From assembly GCA_937928015.1 (NCBI GenBank), contig CALFXA010000087.1, positions 1 to 28,420 of the forward strand: a stretch of 28,420 bases of DNA, written 5' to 3'. The stretch comes from an uncultured Anaerolineales bacterium. GTDB lineage: Bacteria > Chloroflexota > Anaerolineae > Anaerolineales > Villigracilaceae. The first letter of the stretch is position 1. Each line of letters opens with the position of its first letter. Made by a program: the position numbers and the translations under genes. Under the pieces are notes generated by a model that worked only from the letters and a program-made list of their open reading frames with translations, was not told where the DNA came from and did not search any database. Shown here piece by piece: positions 1-7,540 of this stretch.

Positions 1-241
1 ACCCTTCGACGCCAACATCTTCTCCTGGACCGACGAGCAGCGCGCCAAAATCAAGCCGCTGCCTGATTCCCTTAACGGGGCCCTCTCTGCCCTCGAAGCC
101 GACCACGACTTCCTGACCGCAGGCGGTGTCTTCAGCGAGGAGATGCTCAAACAATGGGTGGAATACAAACGCAACGCCGAATACTTTGCCGTCCGCAACC
201 GCCCGCACCCCTACGAAATGAGCCTGTACTTCGACGTATAA
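1..241 (+). CDS. glnA: Glutamine synthetase type I, C-terminal end (partial)
   Basis: Only the last 79 codons are present, read in the frame that begins at base 2; the 5' part lies outside the window. The visible tail has the family's conserved end: an EADHDFL segment, GGVF, a YKRNAEYFAVR stretch and the RPHPYE motif followed by LYFDV and the stop. RPHPYE near the C terminus is typical of class I glutamine synthetases (GlnA), which make glutamine from glutamate, ammonia and ATP in the cytoplasm as the entry point of nitrogen assimilation. A good hairpin terminator follows within 10 bases, so glnA is probably the last gene of its transcript. Adenylylation or inhibitor-binding features cannot be judged from this fragment. 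Confidence 0.93.
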   Translation, partial: PFDANIFSWTDEQRAKIKPLPDSLNGALSALEADHDFLTAGGVFSEEMLKQWVEYKRNAEYFAVRNRPHPYEMSLYFDV

Positions 242-247
242 ACAAAC

Positions 248-280
248 GAGCGGACCCTGGTCAGGGGTCCGCTCTTCTCT
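248..280 (+). terminator. Intrinsic terminator of glnA
   Basis: A perfect 10-bp stem (248-257 with 265-274) encloses a 7-base loop and is followed by a T/C-rich run. It starts 7 bases after the glnA stop codon. Confidence 0.8.
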
Positions 281-284
281 CTCC

Positions 285-337
285 TACCAATAAAGCTGAT
301 TTATTTACCAATAAAATACCGGTAAAGTACCGATAAA
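285..337. repeat. Four phased TACCRRTAAA short repeats
   Basis: Four imperfect 10-bp units start at 285, 306, 317 and 328: TACCAATAAA twice, then TACCGGTAAA and TACCGATAAA. The spacings are 21, 11 and 11 bases, so all lie on about the same face of the helix. This arrangement suits cooperative protein binding upstream of the promoter at 382-409. No regulator is identified. The 287-base gap that holds them, 242-528, has no credible gene. Confidence 0.55.
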
Positions 338-381
338 CTACACCCAGGCCTGTGAGGGAGACTGGGGTGTATTCCAGGGCC

Positions 382-409
382 TTGCAGATTTGTTAGGTAC
401 GCGTATAAT
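382..409 (+). promoter_or_regulatory. Sigma70-like promoter with no protein gene downstream
   Basis: TTGCAG (382-387) and a consensus TATAAT (404-409) are separated by 16 bases. No plus-strand reading frame follows; a transcript from about 416 would reach the 481-520 hairpin after roughly 105 nt. An imperfect hairpin lies just upstream (339-347 with 362-371, one bulged base). Confidence 0.45.
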
Positions 410-480
410 ACCCGCTTTGCGTACAGAAGGCAAGTCCTACCAGGGTACCAGATTTTTCTTATCCAGATTGTCCAATCAAG

Positions 481-520
481 AATCAAACAGCGGCAGGCTT
501 TATCCTGCCGCTGTTTGATT
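481..520. terminator. 17-bp perfect hairpin between glnA region and HAAS gene
   Basis: Arms 481-497 and 504-520 are perfectly complementary with a 6-base loop. The hairpin lies 9 bases beyond the stop of the minus-strand gene at 529 and could end it; from the other side it could end a short RNA from the promoter at 382-409. Neither flank has a long T run, so it may act as a 3' stabiliser or a Rho-independent terminator of moderate strength. Confidence 0.55.
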
Positions 521-528
521 CGGAGAGT

Positions 529-1542
529 CTACTTGACGGGGAACGGGACAGAAGAACGGCGACGGACCAGATATATGACAGTCTGAACAATCTCCACCAC
601 AGGCGCGATAATCATCGCGATCAGGAACGGGACCAGGATGAACTGCGAGAGCGGGGACAATTCTCTGGCCACCTCCGCCAGGCTGGTGCCCGCCAGGGAT
701 TCGGTATTGACCTTAATGATGGCAGGCCCGATCAACATGGCGTAGGCCAGGCCAATGGAACCTAGTTTGAAGGCCAGGTTGATCAGACGGGTGGGCACAT
801 CCCACATGCCTTTGCGCAGGAGCCAGACATGCAACCCGATTTGCAGGGTCCACAGCAGGTTGATCCACGGCATGTAACGGAAGAAAGCCTCGGTCAGCAC
901 GGGGATGAAGGTCCACTGGTTGTCGTTGAAGATCACGATGCCCACGTATTGCGAGTACAGGTTGAAGAGCGCCAGGAAGATGACCGTAAAAACGATCTCA
1001 GCGATCAGGTCGGAGGTCTTGACCCGGTCGGGGTCCTGTTCTTTCGCCAGGTCGGCGGGCTCCCACTCATCGGTCAGATCTTTCTGGTCTGAGAGGGGCA
1101 GGACCCGTTCGAGAACGGCAAAGACCAGCACGATATTGCCGAATGCCATCATCACCCCGCCGAACGAATCCACGAACAATTTGCCCAAAGCATGGACCAG
1201 GGCGGGGCCCGCCATATCCATACGTACGGCGTTGACGCCAAACCCCAACAACCCAACTCCCAACAGCACGGCGGCCACAATCTTCAGCACCATCTCGAAG
1301 ATGGGATACAGGCGCGGGCCGATCAGGTACTGGACCGCTCCATAGGATTCAGCCACTTTGCGCGGCGCGCCGTATTCCTTGAGCAGTTGCAAGGTCAGCG
1401 CTTCGCGGTCGGCGTTGGGAGCCTGGGCGCGCTCTTCGAGCATATCCTCCAACGTCGAGCGGATCTCGGCCTCGATATCCGCGCGGTTCCTTGAGGGCAG
1501 GTACTTGCCCACTTCAGCAGCATATTTCTCGATAAGGTTCAT
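529..1542 (-). CDS. HAAS-domain polytopic membrane protein, partner of PadR
   Basis: The protein has 337 residues. Residues 1-75 look like a HAAS domain: a charged helical segment with IEKYAAEVGKYLP, then an AEIRSTLEDMLEE helix and a KEYGAPRKVAESY helix. About six membrane segments follow (roughly 83-105, 125-147, 180-200, 226-243, 256-277 and 302-325). I start at the ATG at 1542 because a purine-rich AAGGAAA site precedes it and the HAAS helix begins there; a longer frame upstream runs through padR. It lies 14 bases downstream of padR in the same direction. HAAS proteins next to PadR regulators are common, and are thought to be the regulator's targets or membrane partners. The membrane domain's role is unknown to me. 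Confidence 0.85.
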   Translation of the reverse strand: MNLIEKYAAEVGKYLPSRNRADIEAEIRSTLEDMLEERAQAPNADREALTLQLLKEYGAPRKVAESYGAVQYLIGPRLYPIFEMVLKIVAAVLLGVGLLGFGVNAVRMDMAGPALVHALGKLFVDSFGGVMMAFGNIVLVFAVLERVLPLSDQKDLTDEWEPADLAKEQDPDRVKTSDLIAEIVFTVIFLALFNLYSQYVGIVIFNDNQWTFIPVLTEAFFRYMPWINLLWTLQIGLHVWLLRKGMWDVPTRLINLAFKLGSIGLAYAMLIGPAIIKVNTESLAGTSLAEVARELSPLSQFILVPFLIAMIIAPVVEIVQTVIYLVRRRSSVPFPVK

Positions 1543-1556
1543 GAGATTTTTCCTTT

Positions 1557-1889
1557 CTATGATAATAACTTCTGCATCGACTCGGTCATGGAGGCCCATT
1601 CTTTTTTCAACTGCGCCAGCACTTCCCGTCCCTGCGGACTGATGACGTAATAGCGGCGCGGACGGGCCTCGTCCACGATACGCCAATCGGACTGGAGCAG
1701 GCCCTGCGACTCGAGTCGCCGCAACAGCGGATAGAGCGTGCTCTGGTCCACCTCCAGGCCCTGGTCGGAGAGGGCCTTCAACAGCGAGTAGCCGTACTCT
1801 TCTTTGCCGAGCAGGCTGAGCACCGCGATGGAGATGATTCCGCGCCGCAGCTCAAACACCATGTTTTGGATCAGTTCATCGTTTTCCAT
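1557..1889 (-). CDS. PadR-family transcriptional regulator
   Basis: This 110-residue protein is the usual size of a short PadR repressor. Residues 12-85 form the winged helix: RRGIISIAVLSLL, then EEYGYSLLKAL, then the recognition segment QSTLYPLLRRLESQGL and the wing with RRYYVISPQG. A C-terminal helix (about 90-108) would form the dimer interface. AAGGAA lies 5 bases before the ATG. It is the first gene of a two-gene unit with the HAAS membrane protein. Its promoter holds a perfect palindrome between the -35 and -10 boxes, so negative autoregulation is likely. PadR proteins often respond to phenolics, drugs or envelope stress; the ligand cannot be read from the sequence. Confidence 0.93.
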   Translation of the reverse strand: MENDELIQNMVFELRRGIISIAVLSLLGKEEYGYSLLKALSDQGLEVDQSTLYPLLRRLESQGLLQSDWRIVDEARPRRYYVISPQGREVLAQLKKEWASMTESMQKLLS

Positions 1890-1906
1890 GTCATTCCTTT
1901 GATCAC

Positions 1907-1935
1907 ATTATACTGTATGATATACAGTATGTAAA
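1907..1935 (-). promoter_or_regulatory. padR promoter with embedded palindromic operator
   Basis: On the minus strand, TTTACA (1935-1930) and TATAAT (1912-1907) are 17 bases apart. The perfect palindrome ATACTGTAT-GAT-ATACAGTAT (1910-1930) fills the spacer and touches both boxes, so a bound dimer would block RNA polymerase. PadR itself is the obvious ligand. Confidence 0.75.
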
Positions 1936-1971
1936 GAATTAAAATATCAGGCAATCAGCCTGATAAAAGGA

Positions 1972-3669
1972 CTATCCCCCGCAGCCGAGGACTTGTACGA
2001 TACGCGCGTTTGCCAGCGACAACACCACCCGATACCAATCAGGACTGGCTAAAATGACATCAGCGTTGAAGCTCATATCCTTGCCGCCCACATATAGATA
2101 GGAGATGCTTCCGTAACACAACTGATCGTGGATCGAAGCCTGCCTGAAATCGCTGAAGTACGGGAAGGTCACGGACACGCGCCCCGTCAGTGGAGTCACC
2201 CACAGGCCCGCGTCCGTGCCTGCGCCGTGCAAGGTAGCCTGCCCCAGGCTGTAATTGGCGCTGGCAATCAGGATGCGCGCGTCGGCGGGCGTATTCTGTT
2301 TCAGCCAGTCCATCGCGGCCATGTCATCGGCGCCCGCCAGTTGACAACAAGGTGACGGCGCGAAAGAATACGTCGTCCACGCGTGGACGGCGACTGCCGT
2401 CATTAGCAGGCCCAGGATCCATTTGCGGGGCAGATGGGCCGCGCCCAGTCCGCCGGCAAAGGCCAGCGGCAGGCTGAGAATCATCTCGGTCAGCGGACGG
2501 TCGAGCAGGGGGAAGGTGGGCGGGACCAACGTGAGGAACAGTCCCAGCAGGAAGGCAAGCACGGAACCCAGCACCAGACGAGGGAACCTCTGTGCGGCGC
2601 GAACCGCCAAAAGTCCAGAGAGCAGGGTGGACAGATTCCCATAGGCGCCCCAGAGCGGACCCAGCGGGAGTCCCACGTAGGCGTTGAGAATCGTCCCCAG
2701 GTTGGATGCCCCGTACGCATCCCACAGCGGACCGAAATCCTGGTACCGCCAAATCAGCGCAGCCAGCATCCCCAGCCCCAACCCAATCCCCCAGCGCGGA
2801 CGGCGAGACACGGCCCACACGGCCAGGACAAACGCCATCAGCACGGCCATGCGCGTGTGGACGAAAACCGTCAACGGGGCAGCCAGCAGCGCCCATTTCC
2901 ACTCGCCGACCACGATCAACCCCAACGCAAACTGAAAGACCAGCATCCCGAGCAGGGCGGGATACTTACCCCAGTTGGCGGCATGGGCGGGCACGAACCA
3001 ACCGAAAGCCGCCAGCAATACCCCAAACCAGGCCGCAGCCTCCGAACCCGTGGCACGCTTGACGAAGAGATACATCGGCATGGGCAGGGCCGCCACGATG
3101 AGCTGCCCGAAGACTGTCATCGCTTGGGCAAGGTCAGCGCCGGTGAGAGCCGTGAAGGCCGCAAGGATTACGTGATATCCGAGATGGTAATACGAAGAGG
3201 CGGGCCAATCCAGCGCAGGCTGAAGCAGGGACTGGGTGATGCGGTAGTGTTCGGCCGAGTCGAAGTAAGGGGGTAGGACCAAGTCGGCGGCAAACCCGAT
3301 ACGCAGGAGCAACACCACCAGGAAGGCCAATGCAGGCCAGACCGCCGCAGACTGGACCTGCCTCCACAAGCTGCGCACCGCCCATCCACCTGAGGCAAAC
3401 ATCAGAACCAGCGAAAGGACGGTCACGAAGATAGCGGGCAAAAACAGCCGCAGAGTCAACACGAGCAGTGACAGCAGCAGGATAGGCAGCGGCCATCCGC
3501 CCAAGGCAAGGATGGCCAGTTCCTCATCCACGATACGGCCAGACGCACGCCGACGGAGCAAGGCAAAGACGAGCAATCCGCCCCAGGCCGCCCAAGCCAG
3601 CAACAGAGACAGGATCCCGCCATGAAGATCCAGGGATTGAAGGGTATGCAGGAGCAGGTCGTGATTCAC
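1972..3669 (-). CDS. Polytopic membrane protein, possible GT-C glycosyltransferase
   Basis: The 565-residue protein has about eleven hydrophobic segments through residue 435 and a soluble, probably extracytoplasmic, C-terminal part (about 440-565). The loop after the early segments has PPYFDSAEHYRI followed by a YYHLGYHV segment; an acidic loop motif at this place and a soluble tail with a WLKQNTPADARIL segment are reminiscent of GT-C membrane glycosyltransferases that use polyprenyl-linked sugars. I could not match it to a named family. The likely start is a GTG at 3669 with no clear ribosome site, so the N terminus is uncertain. Paired cysteines (CC) occur near residue 455 and one cysteine is three residues from the end. 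It follows a hairpin after the anchored protein at 3716 and may be transcribed separately. Confidence 0.7.
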   Translation of the reverse strand: MNHDLLLHTLQSLDLHGGILSLLLAWAAWGGLLVFALLRRRASGRIVDEELAILALGGWPLPILLLSLLVLTLRLFLPAIFVTVLSLVLMFASGGWAVRSLWRQVQSAAVWPALAFLVVLLLRIGFAADLVLPPYFDSAEHYRITQSLLQPALDWPASSYYHLGYHVILAAFTALTGADLAQAMTVFGQLIVAALPMPMYLFVKRATGSEAAAWFGVLLAAFGWFVPAHAANWGKYPALLGMLVFQFALGLIVVGEWKWALLAAPLTVFVHTRMAVLMAFVLAVWAVSRRPRWGIGLGLGMLAALIWRYQDFGPLWDAYGASNLGTILNAYVGLPLGPLWGAYGNLSTLLSGLLAVRAAQRFPRLVLGSVLAFLLGLFLTLVPPTFPLLDRPLTEMILSLPLAFAGGLGAAHLPRKWILGLLMTAVAVHAWTTYSFAPSPCCQLAGADDMAAMDWLKQNTPADARILIASANYSLGQATLHGAGTDAGLWVTPLTGRVSVTFPYFSDFRQASIHDQLCYGSISYLYVGGKDMSFNADVILASPDWYRVVLSLANARIVQVLGCGG

Positions 3670-3682
3670 AGGAGATGAAAGT

Positions 3683-3706
3683 CACCCCAGCGAGAACGCT
3701 GGGGTG
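3683..3706 (-). terminator. Hairpin after the anchored Pro/Thr protein gene
   Basis: A 10-bp perfect stem (3683-3692 with 3697-3706) has an AGAA-strand tetraloop. On the minus strand it follows the stop at 3716 and is followed by a weak T-rich stretch, and it ends about 14 bases before the GTG start of the next gene. Confidence 0.6.
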
Positions 3707-3715
3707 CAACAGAAA

Positions 3716-4318
3716 CTAGTTGGAGTAACCGCCCGGCGTCCTGGTGGGGGTGGCACGCGGCGTAAATTGCGTGGGCGCGGGGGTGACACCTTCCGAAGGG
3801 AGGCTCGGTGTAGGCGTGACTTCGGGCGGCGGAGTGATCGTCCCGGGTGTGGGGGTCACAGTCTGCTGGACGGTGGTCGGCAGGGCGACGGCAGAGACGA
3901 TCAGTGTTCCTTTCGAGATGAGCACATCATCCCCGGTGGAATACACCTCCACTTCGATGGGCTGTCCAAGCGGGGTGCGGTTGCCCGTGCAAAATGCGCT
4001 GGTCGGCACATCCTCCACGCCCTGACACGAATACACGTTGACCGTATCGTCGTAGCGTGCTTTGAGGTAAAACATCGGATAACCCTCATAGGGCATCTGG
4101 AAGTTAAAGACCAGGTGATTAAGATTATCGGTACTGAAGGAGACCACACACAGGCTATTTGGGTCAGCATCGCACGAGGTCAGGTCCGTCACTTCGGCCG
4201 TGGGACGGGTCTCGCGTTCGTTCAGATACCTGCCGACCAGGGTGGCTGCAAAGATGCAGGCCAGCAAAAGCACAATGCCCGCGGCGGCAAGGATGATGAG
4301 AAGTCGTTTCTTATCCAT
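3716..4318 (-). CDS. Membrane-anchored extracytoplasmic protein with Pro/Thr-rich tail
   Basis: The protein has 200 residues. Residues 5-28 form one hydrophobic anchor after MDKKR, residues 35-145 a soluble domain with four cysteines (49, 57, 98, 110) that could form two disulphides, and 147-197 a Pro/Thr-rich tail (repeated TPTP and TPPP). The middle domain is probably a beta sandwich, but I do not recognise a family. The tail is at the very C terminus, which is unusual: such segments normally link a domain to the anchor. The ATG lies only 2 bases after the hutU stop, without an evident Shine-Dalgarno site, so translation may be coupled to hutU. A functional link to histidine degradation is not implied by the sequence. 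Confidence 0.75.
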   Translation of the reverse strand: MDKKRLLIILAAAGIVLLLACIFAATLVGRYLNERETRPTAEVTDLTSCDADPNSLCVVSFSTDNLNHLVFNFQMPYEGYPMFYLKARYDDTVNVYSCQGVEDVPTSAFCTGNRTPLGQPIEVEVYSTGDDVLISKGTLIVSAVALPTTVQQTVTPTPGTITPPPEVTPTPSLPSEGVTPAPTQFTPRATPTRTPGGYSN

Positions 4319-4320
4319 GT

Positions 4321-5973
4321 TTATTTGAGCATCGGCATCTTGATGCCATGACGTTTGGCCGCTTCGACGGCGATCTCGTAGCCCGCGTCTGCATGGCGGA
4401 CGACGCCCATGCCCGGGTCGGTGGTCAGCACGCGTTCGAGGCGGGCGGCCGCTTCGGGCGTGCCGTCGGCCACGATAACCTGTCCCGCGTGCTGGGAATA
4501 TCCCATGCCCACGCCGCCGCCGTGGTGGAACGACACCCAGGTCGCGCCGCCGACGGCGTTGATCATCGCGTTGAGGATGGCCCAGTCAGAGATGGCGTCC
4601 GAGCCGTCCTTCATGGCTTCGGTCTCGCGGTTGGGTGAAGCGACCGAACCCGAGTCGAGGTGGTCACGGCCGATCACAATCGGCGCCTTGACCTTGCCCG
4701 TGGCAACCAATTCGTTGAACTTCAGCCCAGCCTTGGCGCGTTCGCCATATCCGAGCCAGCAGATGCGCGAAGGCAGTCCCTGAAACGGAACCTTTTCACG
4801 CGCCATCTTCAGCCAGCGTTTGAGATGTTCGTCCTCGGGGAAGAGTTCCATGATGGCCTGGTCGGTGGTGTAAATATCTTCGGGATCGCCCGAGAGCGCC
4901 ACCCAGCGGAAGGGTCCCTTGCCCTCGCAGAACAGCGGGCGGATGTAGGCGGGCACGAAACCAGGGAACTCGAAGGCATCCGCCACGCCGTGATTGTATG
5001 CCTGCTGGCGGATGTTATTGCCGTAGTCGAACACTTCCGCGCCCGCGCGCTGGAAGCCGAGCATGGCCTGGACGTGTTTCGCCATCGAGTCCATCGCCAT
5101 CGCTTTGTATTTCGCGGGATCAGTCTTGCGCAGTTCATTGGCGGCGGTGATGCTCAACCCGCTGGGGACGTAGAACAGCGCCTCGTGTGCCGAGGTCTGG
5201 TCGGTGACCACGTCGGGGATGACGCCTCGCTGGAGCAGTTCGCTGTACACGTCGGCGGCATTGCCAATCAGGCCAATGGATTTCGGCGTCTGGCGCTTGA
5301 CATTTTCCTCGACCAGGGTCATGGCTTCTTCGAGGGTATCCACCACCAGGTCCACATAGCCGATGGCGCGGCGGCGTTCGGCGCGTTCGGGATCCACTTC
5401 CACGATCAGGCCGACGCCTTCGTTCATGGTAATGGACAGCGGCTGGGCGCCGCCCATCCCGCCCAGGCCAGCCGTCAGCACAAACTTACCTTTGAGCGAG
5501 CCCCAGCCCTTGAGCTTGGCCAGTGCACCAAAGGTCTCGTACGTGCCTTGAAGGATGCCCTGCGTGCCGATGTAAATCCATGAGCCGGCCGTCATTTGTC
5601 CGTACATGATCAGACCCTTTTTAGCCAGCTCGTCGAAATGCTCCCAGGTGGCCCAATGCGGGACCAGGTTCGAGTTGGCGATCAGCACCTTGGGCGCGTC
5701 GCGGTGACTCTTGAACACGACCACGGGCTTGCCCGACTGCACGAGCAGCGTCTCGTCATCTTCGAGATTCTTGAGCGAGTCGAGGATGGCGTCGAAGGCT
5801 TCCCAGGAGCGGGCCGCCCGCCCCCGCCCGCCATATACAACCAGGTCGTCGGGCTTCTCGGCTACTTCGGGGTCAAGGTTATTTTGGATCATGCGATAGG
5901 CGGCTTCACTGAGCCAGGATTTGCAGGTGAGTTCGGTGCCCCTCGGGGCACGGACGGGACGGGGTCCAGACAT
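4321..5973 (-). CDS. hutU: Urocanate hydratase
   Basis: The 550-residue protein is full length for the family (about 550-560). It converts urocanate to 4-imidazolone-5-propionate in histidine degradation, using tightly bound NAD+ as an electrophile. Seen motifs: [11 protein letters not shown] at 47-57, the dinucleotide loop [10 protein letters not shown] at 169-178, [15 protein letters not shown] around 258-272, the [12 protein letters not shown] segment with the conserved active-site-region cysteine C405 (equivalent to C410 of the Pseudomonas enzyme), and [18 protein letters not shown] near the end. AAGGAG precedes the ATG. It follows a methyltransferase gene by 21 bases. No hutH, hutI or hutG is in view, so the rest of the pathway must be elsewhere or absent. 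Confidence 0.97.
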   Translation of the reverse strand: MSGPRPVRAPRGTELTCKSWLSEAAYRMIQNNLDPEVAEKPDDLVVYGGRGRAARSWEAFDAILDSLKNLEDDETLLVQSGKPVVVFKSHRDAPKVLIANSNLVPHWATWEHFDELAKKGLIMYGQMTAGSWIYIGTQGILQGTYETFGALAKLKGWGSLKGKFVLTAGLGGMGGAQPLSITMNEGVGLIVEVDPERAERRRAIGYVDLVVDTLEEAMTLVEENVKRQTPKSIGLIGNAADVYSELLQRGVIPDVVTDQTSAHEALFYVPSGLSITAANELRKTDPAKYKAMAMDSMAKHVQAMLGFQRAGAEVFDYGNNIRQQAYNHGVADAFEFPGFVPAYIRPLFCEGKGPFRWVALSGDPEDIYTTDQAIMELFPEDEHLKRWLKMAREKVPFQGLPSRICWLGYGERAKAGLKFNELVATGKVKAPIVIGRDHLDSGSVASPNRETEAMKDGSDAISDWAILNAMINAVGGATWVSFHHGGGVGMGYSQHAGQVIVADGTPEAAARLERVLTTDPGMGVVRHADAGYEIAVEAAKRHGIKMPMLK

Positions 5974-5994
5974 GGAAATCTCCTTGTTGGGTTC

Positions 5995-6612
5995 CTATTT
6001 TTCGAGCAAGAACAAGCGGTGGCGGCTGGGACGCACGCGGTTCGGAACAATCGGCTCGGAGCAGACCAGCCGAAGTCCCAGCCCGCTGAACAGGCCTTCC
6101 CATTCTCGCACGGTCTTGAAATTGAAAGGAAAGGCCATATCTTTCGAGATGAAATAGTTGCCAGCCACATCCAAAGCCTTGAGCAGTTGCCGTTCGAGCG
6201 GGTGACTATAAATATCTTCCAGCACCAGCACGTGCCGTTTCGATACGCGAGCGCACTCACGGACGGCGATGGCGGGATCGTCGGTGTGATGCAGGACAAA
6301 CATCAACGAGACGACGTCGAAGGAATTGTCGGGGAAGGCCAATTGCTCGCCCGCGCATACACAGAAGCGAGGGTGGGCCGCACCGAGGTTCATCACATCC
6401 GTGCCAAAGGTCTGGATGGAAGAGCGCTTCTCGATCAGCTTGGGCACAGGCATCGAACCGCAACCGCAGTCCAGCAGGGTGGACGCACCCGCCAGGTGGC
6501 GATGGATGCCCCGCTCGATGCGGTTCGCGCGATGAGACCAATGAAACGGCAGGGCATGCGATACCTGCTCCCAAAAGGCGTGTTGAGGGCGATGATGAGA
6601 TTGGGATGACAT
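5995..6612 (-). CDS. Class I SAM-dependent methyltransferase
   Basis: The 205-residue protein has the Methyltransf_11 pattern: motif I LLDCGCGSMP at 46-55, an acidic residue after the next strand in TFGTDVMNLG, and the motif around AFPDNSFDVVSLMFVLHHTDD (about 92-112) that forms the SAM pocket and substrate face. The C-terminal part is basic (PNRVRPSRHRLF). The substrate is not evident; quinone, lipid and small-molecule methylases share this fold. Its GGAGG ribosome site lies in the 3' arm of a terminator-like hairpin just before the ATG, which could limit translation or read-through. The gene is 21 bases upstream of hutU, so the two are probably cotranscribed. Confidence 0.88.
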   Translation of the reverse strand: MSSQSHHRPQHAFWEQVSHALPFHWSHRANRIERGIHRHLAGASTLLDCGCGSMPVPKLIEKRSSIQTFGTDVMNLGAAHPRFCVCAGEQLAFPDNSFDVVSLMFVLHHTDDPAIAVRECARVSKRHVLVLEDIYSHPLERQLLKALDVAGNYFISKDMAFPFNFKTVREWEGLFSGLGLRLVCSEPIVPNRVRPSRHRLFLLEK

Positions 6613-6613
6613 G

Positions 6614-6649
6614 AAAAAATTCCTCCCGCTATTATAAACGGGAGGAATT
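6614..6649 (-). terminator. Terminator-like hairpin that contains the methyltransferase RBS
   Basis: An 11-bp perfect stem (6618-6628 with 6639-6649) and a 10-base loop are followed on the minus strand by six T residues (6619-6614), then one C and the ATG at 6612. The GGAGG site lies in the downstream arm, 9 bases before the start. The loop contains TATAAT on the minus strand (6636-6631), which could be a -10 box giving a very short leader that starts at the ribosome site. Confidence 0.7.
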
Positions 6650-6676
6650 CTGGTAGGTGAGTTTTCAATGAGCAGT

Positions 6677-7477
6677 TTAGGGTTCGAGAAGTTGGACTGT
6701 ATCGATGACCTTATCGAAGATGGGGATCAGGTCCGCCTGGCGGTTTTTCGGGCCGGCAAACGTGATAATGCTCATGGCCGTCTTGGTCTTGACCACAATC
6801 ATTTTCTCGTATGCCGTCACTGATTGACCGCTTGTCGTATTGGCCTTCAACTCAAGTTCGATATAACCCATCTCCACACCCTGGGCATTCTGGGTGACAC
6901 CTGAAGAGAGTATTTTGGTCCCCGGCAGCGCAGACTTGATCTGTTCCGCGTTCAATTCGATGAAGAAATCCAATGGCATGGCGAGCAACATTTCTTGTTG
7001 CTGGATAACCACATTCAAATTGGTGACCATGGTGCCTTCATGTGTGGTCTTGTCCTGATTGAAGGCCATCAGGCGCATTGCATCACTACCGACCGTTTGG
7101 ATGGATCGCATGGCCTTTGCCATGTCAGGGTTGGACGCTTCCAGGCTTTTGCTTAAGTTCTGAAGGTCCTTGACCGTGACGGGAACCACCAACCAATCTT
7201 TGGAAATCTCCAGGCGCAGCCCGGCATCATAATCCGTGACGAGCGTGCTGCCGTCGGACTGTTCGGTCTTTTGAACACCCGTGGGGATGGGCGTTGGCGT
7301 CAGCGTGGCGGTAGGAGTCAGCGTGGGCGTGGGACTGGGGGTGATACTGGGCGTGACCGTGGAAGTCGGCGTGGTTGTGGCAAACAGCGACATCAAAGGT
7401 CCGCCTGCACCACAAGCCAGGGCCAGGAAGGATAAGACAGTCAAGATGAACAAAATACGGAACCAGTTACGTTTCAT
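6677..7477 (-). CDS. Lipoprotein with PsbP-like domain
   Basis: The 266-residue product begins with a lipoprotein signal peptide: MKRNW, a hydrophobic core and the lipobox LALAC with C22 as the lipidated residue. Residues 35-66 are a Thr/Pro-rich spacer. From about 70 to 266 it has a compact alpha/beta domain starting with LRLEISKDWLVVPV, which resembles the opening strand of PsbP/DUF1795-like domains, so it is probably an outer-face lipoprotein of unknown role. GGGAGG lies 7 bases before the ATG. It follows the Rrf2 gene after a strong terminator and so has its own promoter. The DNA of the spacer is a low-complexity run (about 7280-7375), and this explains plus-strand repeats there. Confidence 0.82.
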   Translation of the reverse strand: MKRNWFRILFILTVLSFLALACGAGGPLMSLFATTTPTSTVTPSITPSPTPTLTPTATLTPTPIPTGVQKTEQSDGSTLVTDYDAGLRLEISKDWLVVPVTVKDLQNLSKSLEASNPDMAKAMRSIQTVGSDAMRLMAFNQDKTTHEGTMVTNLNVVIQQQEMLLAMPLDFFIELNAEQIKSALPGTKILSSGVTQNAQGVEMGYIELELKANTTSGQSVTAYEKMIVVKTKTAMSIITFAGPKNRQADLIPIFDKVIDTVQLLEP

Positions 7478-7489
7478 TGGTTACCTCCC

Positions 7490-7526
7490 AAAAGAGGCGC
7501 GGCCTTGTCGCGTGACAAGGCCGCGC
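7490..7526 (-). terminator. Strong intrinsic terminator of the Rrf2 gene
   Basis: A 13-bp perfect G+C-rich stem (7497-7509 with 7514-7526) with a 4-base loop lies 14 bases after the Rrf2 stop and is followed on the minus strand by CTCTTTT. Confidence 0.8.
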
Positions 7527-7540
7527 ATTGTATCGTTTTT

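Noticed and set aside
285..337. Short repeats as a CRISPR array
   Set aside because: Units are only 10 bp, have no spacers of 30-40 bases, and there are no cas genes.
1910..1930. Palindrome upstream of padR as a LexA/SOS box
   Set aside because: It reads CTG-N9-CAG in place of CTG-N10-CAG, and its place in the padR promoter fits PadR autoregulation better.
2434..3276. 280-residue plus-strand frame opposite the membrane protein
   Set aside because: Its Gln/Arg/Pro-rich residues mirror hydrophobic codons of the real gene; no ribosome site.
4660..6609. Long plus-strand frames opposite hutU and the methyltransferase (up to 337 residues)
   Set aside because: They lie wholly antisense to recognisable genes, have His/Arg/Gly-rich shadow composition and no ribosome site.
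4321..6612. Methyltransferase-hutU as part of a complete histidine-degradation operon
   Set aside because: No hutH, hutI or hutG is present and the methyltransferase has no known role in the pathway.
7277..7375. Plus-strand GTGGGCGTG-type tandem repeat
   Set aside because: It is the antisense of the Thr/Pro-rich linker codons of the lipoprotein, not a separate repeat element.
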